A DNA stretch of 5,470 nucleotides from Prevotellaceae bacterium (GCA_031259225.1 JAIRLT010000091.1:1-5470), one strand, 5' to 3'. Positions 1 to 5,470 are shown, counted from the stretch's first letter. The notes: a model not told the origin generated them from the sequence alone. Numbers and translations: made by a program.

Positions 1-46
1 ACATCTTACTATCAAATAAATTTTTCATAGGTTTAGATTAGGCGGA

Positions 47-80
47 AGCGGGGAGTTGAAAAACTCCCCGCTTTTGTTTT
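47..80 (+). terminator. Strong intrinsic terminator, + strand orientation
   Basis: An 11-bp perfect stem (47-57 pairs with 62-72, G/C-rich core GCGGGGAG) is closed by a GAAA tetraloop at 58-61. It is followed directly by a T-rich run (TTTTGTTTTTTT) on the + strand. On the minus strand the stem is followed only by TTCCGCC, so it is a poor terminator for the operon ending at 149, although the hairpin could still protect that transcript's 3' end. The orientation implies a + strand gene ending just left of the window. Stop codons are available at 17-19, 28-30 and 39-41, but no coding sequence can be recognised in so short a stretch. Positions 81-148 show nothing else. Confidence 0.85.
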
Positions 81-148
81 TTTATTATTGGTTGCTAATT
101 GCTCATTCCCTTACGCGCCAGCCGTTCGGAAATGGAAACCAAAAAATC

Positions 149-1309
149 TTATGAAAGAAATCCCAGCAAAATCCCGGCGGCAACCGCGCTGCCGATAACG
201 CCGGCTACATTGGGTCCCATGGCGTGCATGAGGAGGTAATTAGTTTTGTCGTATTCCAGTCCGACATTGTTTGACACGCGGGCGCTGTCGGGCACCGCCG
301 ATACGCCGGAATTGCCGATAAGCGGGTTAATTTTGTTCCCGGGTTTCAAAAACAGGTTGAAGAATTTCACAAACAGCACGCCGGCAGTGGTGGCAATCAT
401 AAACGAAAGCGCCCCCAGCATAAATATTTTAATGGAATTCCATTGCAGGAACTTGTCGGCTTGCGTGGATGCGCCCACCGTGAGACCAATCAGTATGGTT
501 ACGATGTCAATCAAGGGACCGCGGGCGGTTTCGGCAAGGCGGCGCGTTACGCCACATTCTTTAAGCAGGTTGCCGAAGAACAGCATGCCCAGTAACGGGA
601 TGCCGGACGGCACTAAAAGCGCGGTCAGCAGGAAGCCGATTATGGGGAAGAAAATCTTTTCGCGTTGCGATACCACGCGGGGCGGTTTCATGCGGATTAG
701 CCGTTCTTTTTTCGAGGTGAACAGGCGCATGATGGGCGGCTGTATCACCGGCACCAGCGCCATATACGAATAAGCCGAGACGGCGATAGCGCCCAGCAAA
801 TCCGGCGCTAAACGCCCCGAAAGGAAAATAGCCGTCGGACCGTCGGCGCCGCCGATGATGCCGATAGCGCCTGCTTCATTCGCCGGAAACCCGAAAAGCA
901 ATGCCAGCCCGTAGGCGCCAAAGATACCGAACTGCGCCGCCGCGCCCACCAGCATGAGTTTGGGATTGGATATGAGCGCCGAGAAGTCGGTCATGGCACC
1001 GATACCAAGGAATATCAACGGCGGATAAAAGCCTAACCGCACGCCCTGGTAGAGGATATTCATCACCGACCCTTCTTCGTACACGCCGATAGAAAGCCCT
1101 TCGAGGAACGGAATGTTCCCAATGATGATGCCGAACCCGATGGGGACTAACAGCATCGGTTCCCAATCTTTCGTAATGGCTAAAAAGAGGAAGAGCAGCC
1201 CTATCAGTATCATCACCGAATGCCCGAACGTAAAGTTGGCAAAAGCCGTGTAGCCGAAAAACTGCTGTAGATTATCCCACAAAAAAGAAATGAAGCCTTG
1301 ATTTTCCAT
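149..1309 (-). CDS. mmdB: Methylmalonyl-CoA decarboxylase beta subunit (Na+-pumping, OadB/MmdB/GcdB family)
   Basis: This is the integral membrane subunit that decarboxylates carboxybiotin and couples the reaction to Na+ export. The 386-residue length fits the family. It is strongly hydrophobic throughout, with many membrane segments. Family signatures are intact: IIGGADGPTA at 151-160, whose D156 matches the essential Asp203 of Klebsiella OadB, and NPLIGNSGVSAVP at 328-340, where N328, G332 and S337 match Klebsiella Asn373, Gly377 and Ser382. The C-terminal block (HAMGPNVAGVIGSAVAAG, 362-379) is also typical. I chose the ATG at 1309, one base after the mmdC stop. An in-frame TTG at 1318 overlaps mmdC and would add only three residues. 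Adjacency to mmdC suggests translational coupling. Sequence alone does not separate it from oxaloacetate or glutaconyl-CoA decarboxylase beta subunits; the neighbours mce and mmdA decide for methylmalonyl-CoA. Confidence 0.96.
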   Translation of the reverse strand: MENQGFISFLWDNLQQFFGYTAFANFTFGHSVMILIGLLFLFLAITKDWEPMLLVPIGFGIIIGNIPFLEGLSIGVYEEGSVMNILYQGVRLGFYPPLIFLGIGAMTDFSALISNPKLMLVGAAAQFGIFGAYGLALLFGFPANEAGAIGIIGGADGPTAIFLSGRLAPDLLGAIAVSAYSYMALVPVIQPPIMRLFTSKKERLIRMKPPRVVSQREKIFFPIIGFLLTALLVPSGIPLLGMLFFGNLLKECGVTRRLAETARGPLIDIVTILIGLTVGASTQADKFLQWNSIKIFMLGALSFMIATTAGVLFVKFFNLFLKPGNKINPLIGNSGVSAVPDSARVSNNVGLEYDKTNYLLMHAMGPNVAGVIGSAVAAGILLGFLS

Positions 1310-1310
1310 A

Positions 1311-1742
1311 TTATCCAATGATTATAAGTTCTGCTCCTTCCAATACCGAATCGCCTTTGGCTACTTTGATGGCGGTGATTTTCCCGTCGCGGTCGGCTTC
1401 AATACTGTTTTCCATTTTCATGGCTTCGAGCACTAACAGTTTCTGTCCTGCTTTTACGGCGTCGCCTACGTTCACCTCTACCGACAGCACCACGCCCGGC
1501 AGCGGTGATTTGATAGCGGTAGCGCTGCCGCTGGTGGGTTGCTTTACCACTACCGGCGCGCCCACCGCATTAACCGGTGCGGCTACCGGCGGATTGACCT
1601 TTGCCATGGGTTTTGCCAACCGGTCAATTTCTACGAGGAATGGCGTCCCGTTCACTTCCACGCCTACCGAAGCGTCTTCTGTTTGGTCGATTACAACATT
1701 ATAATCAACGCCGTTTATTTTTAAATTATATTCTTTTTTCAT
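1311..1742 (-). CDS. mmdC: Biotin carboxyl carrier subunit of methylmalonyl-CoA decarboxylase
   Basis: This 143-residue protein carries the biotin that shuttles CO2 from MmdA to MmdB. A small N-terminal beta-rich part (1-41) is followed by an Ala/Pro/Val-rich flexible linker (about 42-77) and a C-terminal biotinyl/lipoyl domain (about 76-143). The biotinylation motif EAMKMEN lies at 106-112, so K109 is the expected biotin site, about 34 residues from the C-terminus as is usual. The flanking signature (SPLPGVVLSVEVNVGDAV, 79-96) is canonical. The ATG at 1742 follows a 45-nt gap after the upstream gene. No clear Shine-Dalgarno sequence is seen, as expected for Bacteroidota. The protein could serve other biotin enzymes, but its place between the alpha/delta and beta genes makes the decarboxylase role very likely. 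Confidence 0.95.
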   Translation of the reverse strand: MKKEYNLKINGVDYNVVIDQTEDASVGVEVNGTPFLVEIDRLAKPMAKVNPPVAAPVNAVGAPVVVKQPTSGSATAIKSPLPGVVLSVEVNVGDAVKAGQKLLVLEAMKMENSIEADRDGKITAIKVAKGDSVLEGAELIIIG

Positions 1743-1787
1743 CGTTACGAATTTTTATTGTTTTCTTTTGTTACTAACTGCCAACGG

Positions 1788-2777
1788 CTACTGTTTATGC
1801 GGTATTTCACGCAGCCCGTATATTTTCGAACTCCAGGGCGAGTAGGTTCGCGTTACTTTGTTAATGGTTAATATGGTATTTTCTATATCATGCGCTTCTT
1901 CCTGCTGGAAGTAGAAATAAAGGGCAGCGGCGATAGCGGCATACACTTCGCCGGGCGCATCCTGTGCGACAGCTACTGCATGCGGCGCTACGCCTGCCTT
2001 TTCGGCTTTTTTGCGTCCCGAATTGATAGAAGCGCGCCCGATATTTTTAAATACAATATATAATAAAATCAAAGCGACGAACACCACCGACATTGCCGTG
2101 ATAGCCATAATCACGCCGTATGGGTCAAATTGTTTAAACCGTTGCGCCGCCGCTTCACTGTCGAGAATGACATTGTTGCTGCTGGGCGTGGTTTTGGCTA
2201 AGAATGCCCAACCGTTGGCGCCGCCGACGTCCTCGCCGTCCATCAAGCGACCGTACGACACATTCTCGATAGGATAATGCGGAATACTTCCCTTGACCAC
2301 CACCTGGTTGCCCTTGTCGCCGGCGATATAATCCATGACGGGAAAAGGTCCTTCGCCGGCGGGGATATGCAAACTGTCCACGACGTCGCGACCGTTGCTG
2401 CTGGTAAAATACAAGGTGCCGGTTTCTTCCAGTGTGAAATTGACATGAAAGGTGCCGCGCAACGGTTTATTATCCGCCCAAAGCACGAGGTGCTGGCGCG
2501 GTTTGATTTTCGTAAGCACATCGCCTTTCGGGATACGGTATTTCTTCAGGTCGTTCCGGTCGTTCGACACGTAGCAGCCGCCAATATCAACCGTGCCGCG
2601 GGAGGTGTTGAACAATTCAATCCAACCGTGTTTGTGCCCGTAGTCATCTTCGTAGTCGTCGGTATTGCTAACCAGTACTTCATTGATGCGTATATCCGAC
2701 TGGCTTTGCGCAGCCGCCGGCGCGCCTGCCAAGAGAAGGCAACCGGCAAGTAAAAACAGGTATAATCTATTACTCAT
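1788..2777 (-). CDS. Lamin-tail-domain protein fused to an OadG/MmdD-like C-terminus (decarboxylase small subunit)
   Basis: The 329-residue protein occupies the position of mmdD (delta) between mmdA and mmdC. Residues 1-23 form a signal peptide with an apparent cleavage site AAA|QSQ. Residues about 28-200 resemble a lamin-tail domain: IRINEVLVSN, GWIELFN, and a GGCYVSND strand typical of that fold. A single membrane segment spans about 221-243, followed by basic residues (K244, R248, RKK 255-257), which suggests N-terminus out and C-terminus in the cytoplasm. The C-terminal tail has a small-residue helix (EVYAAIAAALYFY, 277-289) and TYSPWSSKIYGLRE (311-324), resembling the conserved end of sodium-pump decarboxylase gamma/delta subunits. 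Classical OadG/MmdD proteins are much shorter and lack the extracytoplasmic domain. Role in assembling or anchoring the complex is inferred from position and tail. The job of the lamin-tail domain is unknown; nuclease activity is not indicated. LAGC at 10-13 resembles a lipobox, but the signal-peptide reading is preferred. Confidence 0.85.
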   Translation of the reverse strand: MSNRLYLFLLAGCLLLAGAPAAAQSQSDIRINEVLVSNTDDYEDDYGHKHGWIELFNTSRGTVDIGGCYVSNDRNDLKKYRIPKGDVLTKIKPRQHLVLWADNKPLRGTFHVNFTLEETGTLYFTSSNGRDVVDSLHIPAGEGPFPVMDYIAGDKGNQVVVKGSIPHYPIENVSYGRLMDGEDVGGANGWAFLAKTTPSSNNVILDSEAAAQRFKQFDPYGVIMAITAMSVVFVALILLYIVFKNIGRASINSGRKKAEKAGVAPHAVAVAQDAPGEVYAAIAAALYFYFQQEEAHDIENTILTINKVTRTYSPWSSKIYGLREIPHKQ

Positions 2778-2807
2778 ATTATCACTTTTAAGTTTTAGTG
2801 CTTAATG

Positions 2808-4361
2808 CTACAAAGGCAGGTTGTCGTGTTTTTTCGCCGGATTGGAAAGCTTTTTCGTTGCCAGTTGCTGCAATGCGCGGATGACGCGGAAGCGCGTGTT
2901 ACGCGGTTCAATCACGTCGTCGATGTAGCCGTATTTAGCGGCGTTATAAGGATTGGCAAAGGCGTCGCGGTATTCCTGTTCTTTTTCGGCGGCAAATTTT
3001 GCGGGGTCTTCGGCGGCGGCGGTTTCCTTGCCGTAGAGCACTTCGATAGCGCCCGATGGTCCCATGACGGCGATTTCAGCCGTAGGCCATGCATAGTTAA
3101 TGTCGCCGCGCAGGTGTTTGCTGCTCATCACGCAGTAAGCGCCGCCATACGATTTGCGCAGCGTAACCGTTACTTTCGGGACGGTCGCTTCGCCGTAAGC
3201 ATATAGCAGTTTTGCGCCGTGCAGGATAATGCCGCCGTATTCCTGCTGCGTACCGGGCAGGAAGCCGGGCACATCAACCAGCGTTACAATCGGGATATTG
3301 AACGCATCGCAGAAGCGCACGAACCGCGCCGCTTTCCGCGAAGAGTTAATATCCAGGCAGCCTGCCAGTATTTTGGGCTGGTTGGCGACAATCCCCACGG
3401 ACAAGCCGTTGAAACGGGCAAACCCAACGATGATATTCGGCGCATAATCCTTATGCACTTCCAAAAATTCGCCGTTGTCCACAATACCGCCGATGACCTG
3501 GTACATGTCGTAGGGTTTATTGGGGCTGTCGGGAATAATATTGTTCAATGCGTCTTCCAACCGGTCGATGGGGTCTGTGCAGGATTGCAGCGGTGCTTCT
3601 TCGAGGTTGTTTTGCGGCAAATAACTCAACAGTCGCCGTATCAGTTTCAGTCCGTCTTCTTCGGTTTCCACTGCAAAATGCGCTACGCCGCTTTTCGAGG
3701 CATGCACGCTGGCGCCGCCCAGTTCTTCCTGTGTTACGTCTTCGCCTGTTACGGTCTTTACCACTTTTGGACCGGTGAGGAACATATAACTGGTTCCTTT
3801 GGTCATCACATTAAAGTCCGTGAGCGCCGGCGAATACACTGCGCCGCCGGCACAGGGACCGAATATCGCGGAGATTTGCGGCACTACGCCCGAGGCTAAA
3901 ATGTTGCGCTGGAAAATTTCAGCATATCCCGCCAACGCATTTACGCCTTCCTGGATACGTGCGCCGCCGGAGTCGTTCAGACCGATAACCGGCGCGCCCA
4001 TTTTCATTGCCTGATCCATGATTTTACAAATTTTCATGGCAAAACTTTCGGACAGCGAACCGCCGAATACGGTAAAATCCTGTGCAAATACATACACCAG
4101 CCGTCCGTCAATCGTGCCGTAACCGGTGACTACGCCATCGCCGAGGAACATATTGTCCTGCATGCCGAAGTTTGTGCAGCGGTGCGTTACAAACATGTCG
4201 AACTCTTCAAAGCTGCCGCCGTCAAGCAACATGGCGATACGTTCGCGGGCGGTATACTTTCCTTTTTGGTGTTGGGAGTCGATACGTTTTTGCCCGCCCC
4301 CAAGACGCGCTTTCTCACGCAATTTAATCAGCGCTTTTACTGACTCTACTTGATTACTCAT
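2808..4361 (-). CDS. mmdA: Methylmalonyl-CoA decarboxylase alpha subunit (carboxyltransferase)
   Basis: This 517-residue cytoplasmic carboxyltransferase transfers the carboxyl group of (S)-methylmalonyl-CoA to protein-bound biotin, releasing propionyl-CoA. Length and sequence fit the MmdA/PccB family with two crotonase-like halves. The N-terminal half has DSGGARIQEG (130-139) and GPCAGGAVYSPAL (168-180), with a Gly-Gly oxyanion region at 172-173. The C-terminal half has VDVPGFLPGTQQE (362-374) and KSYGGAYCVM (403-412), with the second oxyanion region near 406-408. The C-terminal KKHDNLPL ending is close to the usual end of this family. The ATG at 4361 starts 23 nt after the mce stop, and a weak AAAGG lies almost against it. 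PccB of propionyl-CoA carboxylase is nearly indistinguishable. The absence of a biotin carboxylase gene and the presence of mmdB favour the decarboxylase. No key residue appears missing. Confidence 0.96.
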   Translation of the reverse strand: MSNQVESVKALIKLREKARLGGGQKRIDSQHQKGKYTARERIAMLLDGGSFEEFDMFVTHRCTNFGMQDNMFLGDGVVTGYGTIDGRLVYVFAQDFTVFGGSLSESFAMKICKIMDQAMKMGAPVIGLNDSGGARIQEGVNALAGYAEIFQRNILASGVVPQISAIFGPCAGGAVYSPALTDFNVMTKGTSYMFLTGPKVVKTVTGEDVTQEELGGASVHASKSGVAHFAVETEEDGLKLIRRLLSYLPQNNLEEAPLQSCTDPIDRLEDALNNIIPDSPNKPYDMYQVIGGIVDNGEFLEVHKDYAPNIIVGFARFNGLSVGIVANQPKILAGCLDINSSRKAARFVRFCDAFNIPIVTLVDVPGFLPGTQQEYGGIILHGAKLLYAYGEATVPKVTVTLRKSYGGAYCVMSSKHLRGDINYAWPTAEIAVMGPSGAIEVLYGKETAAAEDPAKFAAEKEQEYRDAFANPYNAAKYGYIDDVIEPRNTRFRVIRALQQLATKKLSNPAKKHDNLPL

Positions 4362-4384
4362 ACCTTTTTAATTTTTTTTATTCA

Positions 4385-4786
4385 TTATTTTTCGCACATT
4401 TCCATTAGCACACCCAGTGTTGATTTCGGGTGAAGGAAGGCGATGTTTAATCCTTCAGCGCCTTTGCGCGGGTTTTTGTCCAAGAGTTGAACGCCTTTGC
4501 CGGCAAGTTCATCCAGCGAGGCTTGCAAGCCTTGCGCTGCAAACGCTATGTGATGTATACCTTCGCCGCGTTTTTCAATAAACTTGGCGACTGCGCTTTC
4601 GGGGCTTGTAGGCTCCAGCAATTCGATTTTGGTTTGTCCGATCATAAAAAAAGCGGTCTTCACCTTTTGTTCGACCACTTCTTCGATGTTGTAACATTTC
4701 AATCCCAATACATTTTCGTAAAAGGGAATGGCGTCTTGCAGCGATTTTACTGCGATGCCGATGTGTTCAATGTGCGATAAATTCAT
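4385..4786 (-). CDS. mce: Methylmalonyl-CoA epimerase
   Basis: This 133-residue enzyme interconverts (R)- and (S)-methylmalonyl-CoA, linking the B12-dependent mutase product to the decarboxylase. It belongs to the vicinal oxygen chelate (VOC) fold, with two beta-alpha-beta halves. Likely metal ligands are H8 (IEHIGIAV), H79 (GIHHIAF) and E129 (GVLMEM), with E55 (TKIELLEP) in the place of the fourth ligand. Other family marks are FYENVLGL (22-29) and RGEGIHHIAF (73-82). The frame stays open upstream to an ATG at 4894, but I place the start at 4786. Homology begins there, the upstream residues are a Lys/Phe-rich stretch unlike the family, and the promoter at about 4829-4861 lies inside that extension. 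It is the first gene of the operon. VOC proteins are diverse, but adjacency to mmdA makes this assignment firm. Confidence 0.95.
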   Translation of the reverse strand: MNLSHIEHIGIAVKSLQDAIPFYENVLGLKCYNIEEVVEQKVKTAFFMIGQTKIELLEPTSPESAVAKFIEKRGEGIHHIAFAAQGLQASLDELAGKGVQLLDKNPRKGAEGLNIAFLHPKSTLGVLMEMCEK

Positions 4787-4828
4787 AAGAATATTATTTT
4801 TTGATTTATAAAATCGAAATTGGGGGGG

Positions 4829-4861
4829 CAAATTTACAATTTTTTTACGAAAAAACCTAAA
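4829..4861 (-). promoter_or_regulatory. Bacteroidota-type promoter for the mce-mmd operon
   Basis: Read on the minus strand, TAAATTTG at 4836-4829 matches the Bacteroidota -7 box TAnnTTTG exactly. With a 19-nt spacer, the -33 region falls on TTTAGG (4861-4856), a weak relative of the TTTG consensus. Transcription would begin near 4821-4824, giving a leader of roughly 35-38 nt. That leader is AT-rich and too short for a riboswitch, with only a weak 5-bp hairpin (4803-4815). A run of seven C (minus strand, 4828-4822) lies between the -7 box and the expected start site. The placement agrees with mce starting at 4786. Confidence 0.7.
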
Positions 4862-4874
4862 TAATTTTATTTTT

Positions 4875-5150
4875 TTATTTGCCGGTAAATCCAAATACCC
4901 GATGCAACCGAATTATTCCACGCGGAAGCAAAAACCTTCCAAGGTGAATAATTCGGTTGCACCGGGTACTTGGATCTATCTTATAGAAATTTTCCATAGC
5001 CGCTTTGGGGCGGGCGGACAGTTTATCCAAGCGGTAAGGAGGATGCCCGGCTATGGCGGTTTTTCCTACGGTACGTTTTTCGGTTTCCGGAAGGGTATTT
5101 TTTAAGCGCCGGTATTTAGCGGCTGATTTTCCTATGGCGGTAGCAGCGGC
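4875..5150 (-). other. Open frame without a good start; possible gene remnant or repeat-derived sequence
   Basis: On the minus strand one frame is open for 91 codons, from just after a TAA at 5153-5151 to a TAA at 4877-4875. It has no plausible start near its beginning; the first ATG is about 57 codons in. The translation has an imperfect internal repeat: TAIGKSAAKYRRL near the start and RTVGKTAIAGHPPYRL about 22 codons later. This mirrors a DNA repeat of TTTTCCTAYGG at 5061-5071 and 5127-5137. Its last third runs through the inverted repeat. A + strand frame over 4902-5105 is also open, so coding strand is not evident. I do not recognise a protein family. It may be a decayed gene or dispersed repeat, and I do not call it a gene. 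Confidence 0.35.
4886..4978. repeat. Long near-perfect inverted repeat (33-nt arms) upstream of the operon promoter
   Basis: The left arm (4886-4918) and right arm (4946-4978) are reverse complements at 30 of 33 positions, separated by 27 nt. The core GAATAATTCGGTTGCA (and its complement) is identical in both. All three differences are A/G transitions. As minus-strand RNA they become U-G wobbles, so the 33 pairs would have no mismatch; on the + strand they are A-C mismatches. The spacer contains smaller palindromes (GGAAG at 4924-4928 with CTTCC at 4936-4940; ACCTTCCAAGGT at 4934-4945). Neither strand shows an immediate T-tract after the stem, so it is not a normal terminator. It ends about 25 nt upstream of the -33 region. 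It could be a REP/MITE-like dispersed element, a regulator-binding palindrome or a structured RNA. Confidence 0.9.
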
Positions 5151-5157
5151 TTACCGC
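5137..5157 (+). other. Bulged hairpin followed by a T-rich stretch (possible weak terminator)
   Basis: GCGGTAGC (5137-5144) pairs with GCTTACCGC (5149-5157) with one bulged T and an AGCG loop. On the + strand a T-run (5165-5170) follows after seven bases, farther than usual for an intrinsic terminator. On the minus strand no T-tract follows. The hairpin overlaps the stop codon of the doubtful minus-strand frame at 5151-5468. Function is uncertain. Confidence 0.3.
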
Positions 5158-5468
5158 ACCTTCGTTTTTTCTTGCGTTTTTCCTTGAATGGATAAGGTAA
5201 GCATCAAACGCCGGTTATCTCTCTTCAAAATCGCGATTAAAACGAAGCATTTTCTTCTTCCCTCGACGGGAATGTACGCTCTTTTGCCGGGATAAAATCT
5301 TTGTTTATCATAATTTTTGAAAGAGATATCCCGATGCTCCCCGGGGAGGACAATATGCTCTCCGGAGAGGACAATATGCTCTATCCGGAAGACAATATGC
5401 TCCATCCGGAAGACAATATGCTCCATCCGGAAGACAATATGCTCCATCCGGAAGACAATATGCTCCAT
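5151..5468 (-). CDS. Doubtful hypothetical protein, open at the right edge, with N-terminal heptapeptide repeats
   Basis: A minus-strand frame of at least 105 codons runs in from the window edge and stops at 5153-5151. Its first part is the tandem DNA repeat read as MEHIVFR four times and then degraded copies (IEHIVLS, GEHIVLP, GEH). The remainder (about 57 residues from about 5320 down) is basic, with stretches such as RFYPGKRAYIPVEGRRK, and matches no family I know. No signal peptide, motif or ribosome-binding site supports it. The repeat has no stop in any frame, so openness here means little, and any start lies in or beyond the repeat. The + strand over the same repeat is equally open (MLHPEDN copies). 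I list it mainly so the stretch is not left blank. Confidence 0.2.
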   Translation of the reverse strand: MEHIVFRMEHIVFRMEHIVFRMEHIVFRIEHIVLSGEHIVLPGEHRDISFKNYDKQRFYPGKRAYIPVEGRRKCFVLIAILKRDNRRLMLTLSIQGKTQEKTKVR

Positions 5469-5470
5469 CC
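5334..5470. repeat. 21-nt tandem repeat array, continuing past the window
   Basis: Copies begin at 5334, 5355, 5376, 5397, 5418, 5439 and 5460 (cut by the edge), always exactly 21 nt apart. Copies 4, 5 and 6 are identical, starting ATGCTCCATCCGG and ending GACAAT. Copies 1-3 diverge progressively to the left, so the array decays at this end. Copies 1 and 2 carry perfect 12-nt palindromes (CTCCCCGGGGAG, CTCTCCGGAGAG); later copies keep only TCCGGA. There are no spacers between units. No stop codon occurs in any of the six frames of the unit. It may be a minisatellite, a protein-binding array or coding repeat. Confidence 0.95.

Noticed and set aside
246..773. + strand open frame (175 codons) opposite mmdB
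   Set aside because: Antisense shadow of a conserved membrane protein, with no family features of its own.
2277..2753. + strand open frame (158 codons) opposite the lamin-tail/OadG gene
   Set aside because: The minus strand has signal peptide, membrane helix and family motifs; this frame has none.
3219..3899. Long + strand open frame (226 codons) opposite mmdA
   Set aside because: It lies wholly antisense to a well-conserved gene, has no recognisable domain, and is explained by the codon bias of mmdA.
4787..4828. Cobalamin or other riboswitch in the operon leader
   Set aside because: The predicted leader is only about 35-38 nt, AT-rich and without a complex fold.
4787..4894. 36-residue N-terminal extension of mce
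   Set aside because: It contains the promoter, is Lys/Phe-rich and unlike epimerases; family similarity begins at the ATG at 4786.
4886..4978. Integron attC site or intrinsic terminator
   Set aside because: The arms lack the attC core motifs and extrahelical bases, and neither strand has a T-tract directly after the stem.
4902..5105. + strand 67-codon frame beginning MQPNYSTRK
   Set aside because: Its first third is the inverted repeat, it matches no known family, and the opposite strand is equally open.
5334..5470. CRISPR array
   Set aside because: The units are contiguous 21-nt tandem copies with no variable spacers, and no cas gene is present.

Overview
The window looks like a Bacteroidota (probably Bacteroidales) chromosome. 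Three things point there: the gene set and order of a sodium-pumping methylmalonyl-CoA decarboxylase operon in the succinate-to-propionate pathway, a Bacteroidota-type promoter box (TAnnTTTG) in front of it, and the near absence of purine-rich Shine-Dalgarno sites before the starts. I cannot name a genus from sequence alone.

Layout. Positions 1-148 hold no gene. They contain a strong hairpin terminator (about 47-80) whose T-tract faces the + strand, so it probably ends a + strand gene lying to the left. Positions 149-4786 are one tight minus-strand operon, read right to left: mce (methylmalonyl-CoA epimerase), mmdA (carboxyltransferase), a lamin-tail-domain protein with an OadG/MmdD-like C-terminus, mmdC (biotin carrier) and mmdB (membrane Na+ channel/decarboxylase subunit). 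Gaps are 23, 30, 45 and 1 nt. A promoter at about 4829-4861 fits transcription of all five, and it also shows that the correct mce start is the internal ATG at 4786 rather than the longer upstream reading frame.

How the genes work together. Mce interconverts the two stereoisomers of methylmalonyl-CoA. MmdA moves the carboxyl group from the S-isomer to the biotin on MmdC, releasing propionyl-CoA. MmdB decarboxylates carboxybiotin in the membrane and exports Na+. The lamin-tail/OadG protein is the likely small assembly subunit (delta/gamma), but it carries a large domain outside the cytoplasm that classical versions lack. The B12-dependent mutase that makes the substrate is not in the window.

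Positions 4862-5470 hold no convincing gene and are repeat-rich. There is a long, nearly perfect inverted repeat (4886-4978) immediately upstream of the operon promoter, a 91-codon open frame without a proper start that contains an imperfect internal repeat, a bulged hairpin at 5137-5157, and a 21-nt tandem array (from 5334 to the right edge) that is open in all six frames. This flank, and the domain fusion in the decarboxylase, are the parts most worth a second look. I see no CRISPR array, transposase, tRNA or rRNA.
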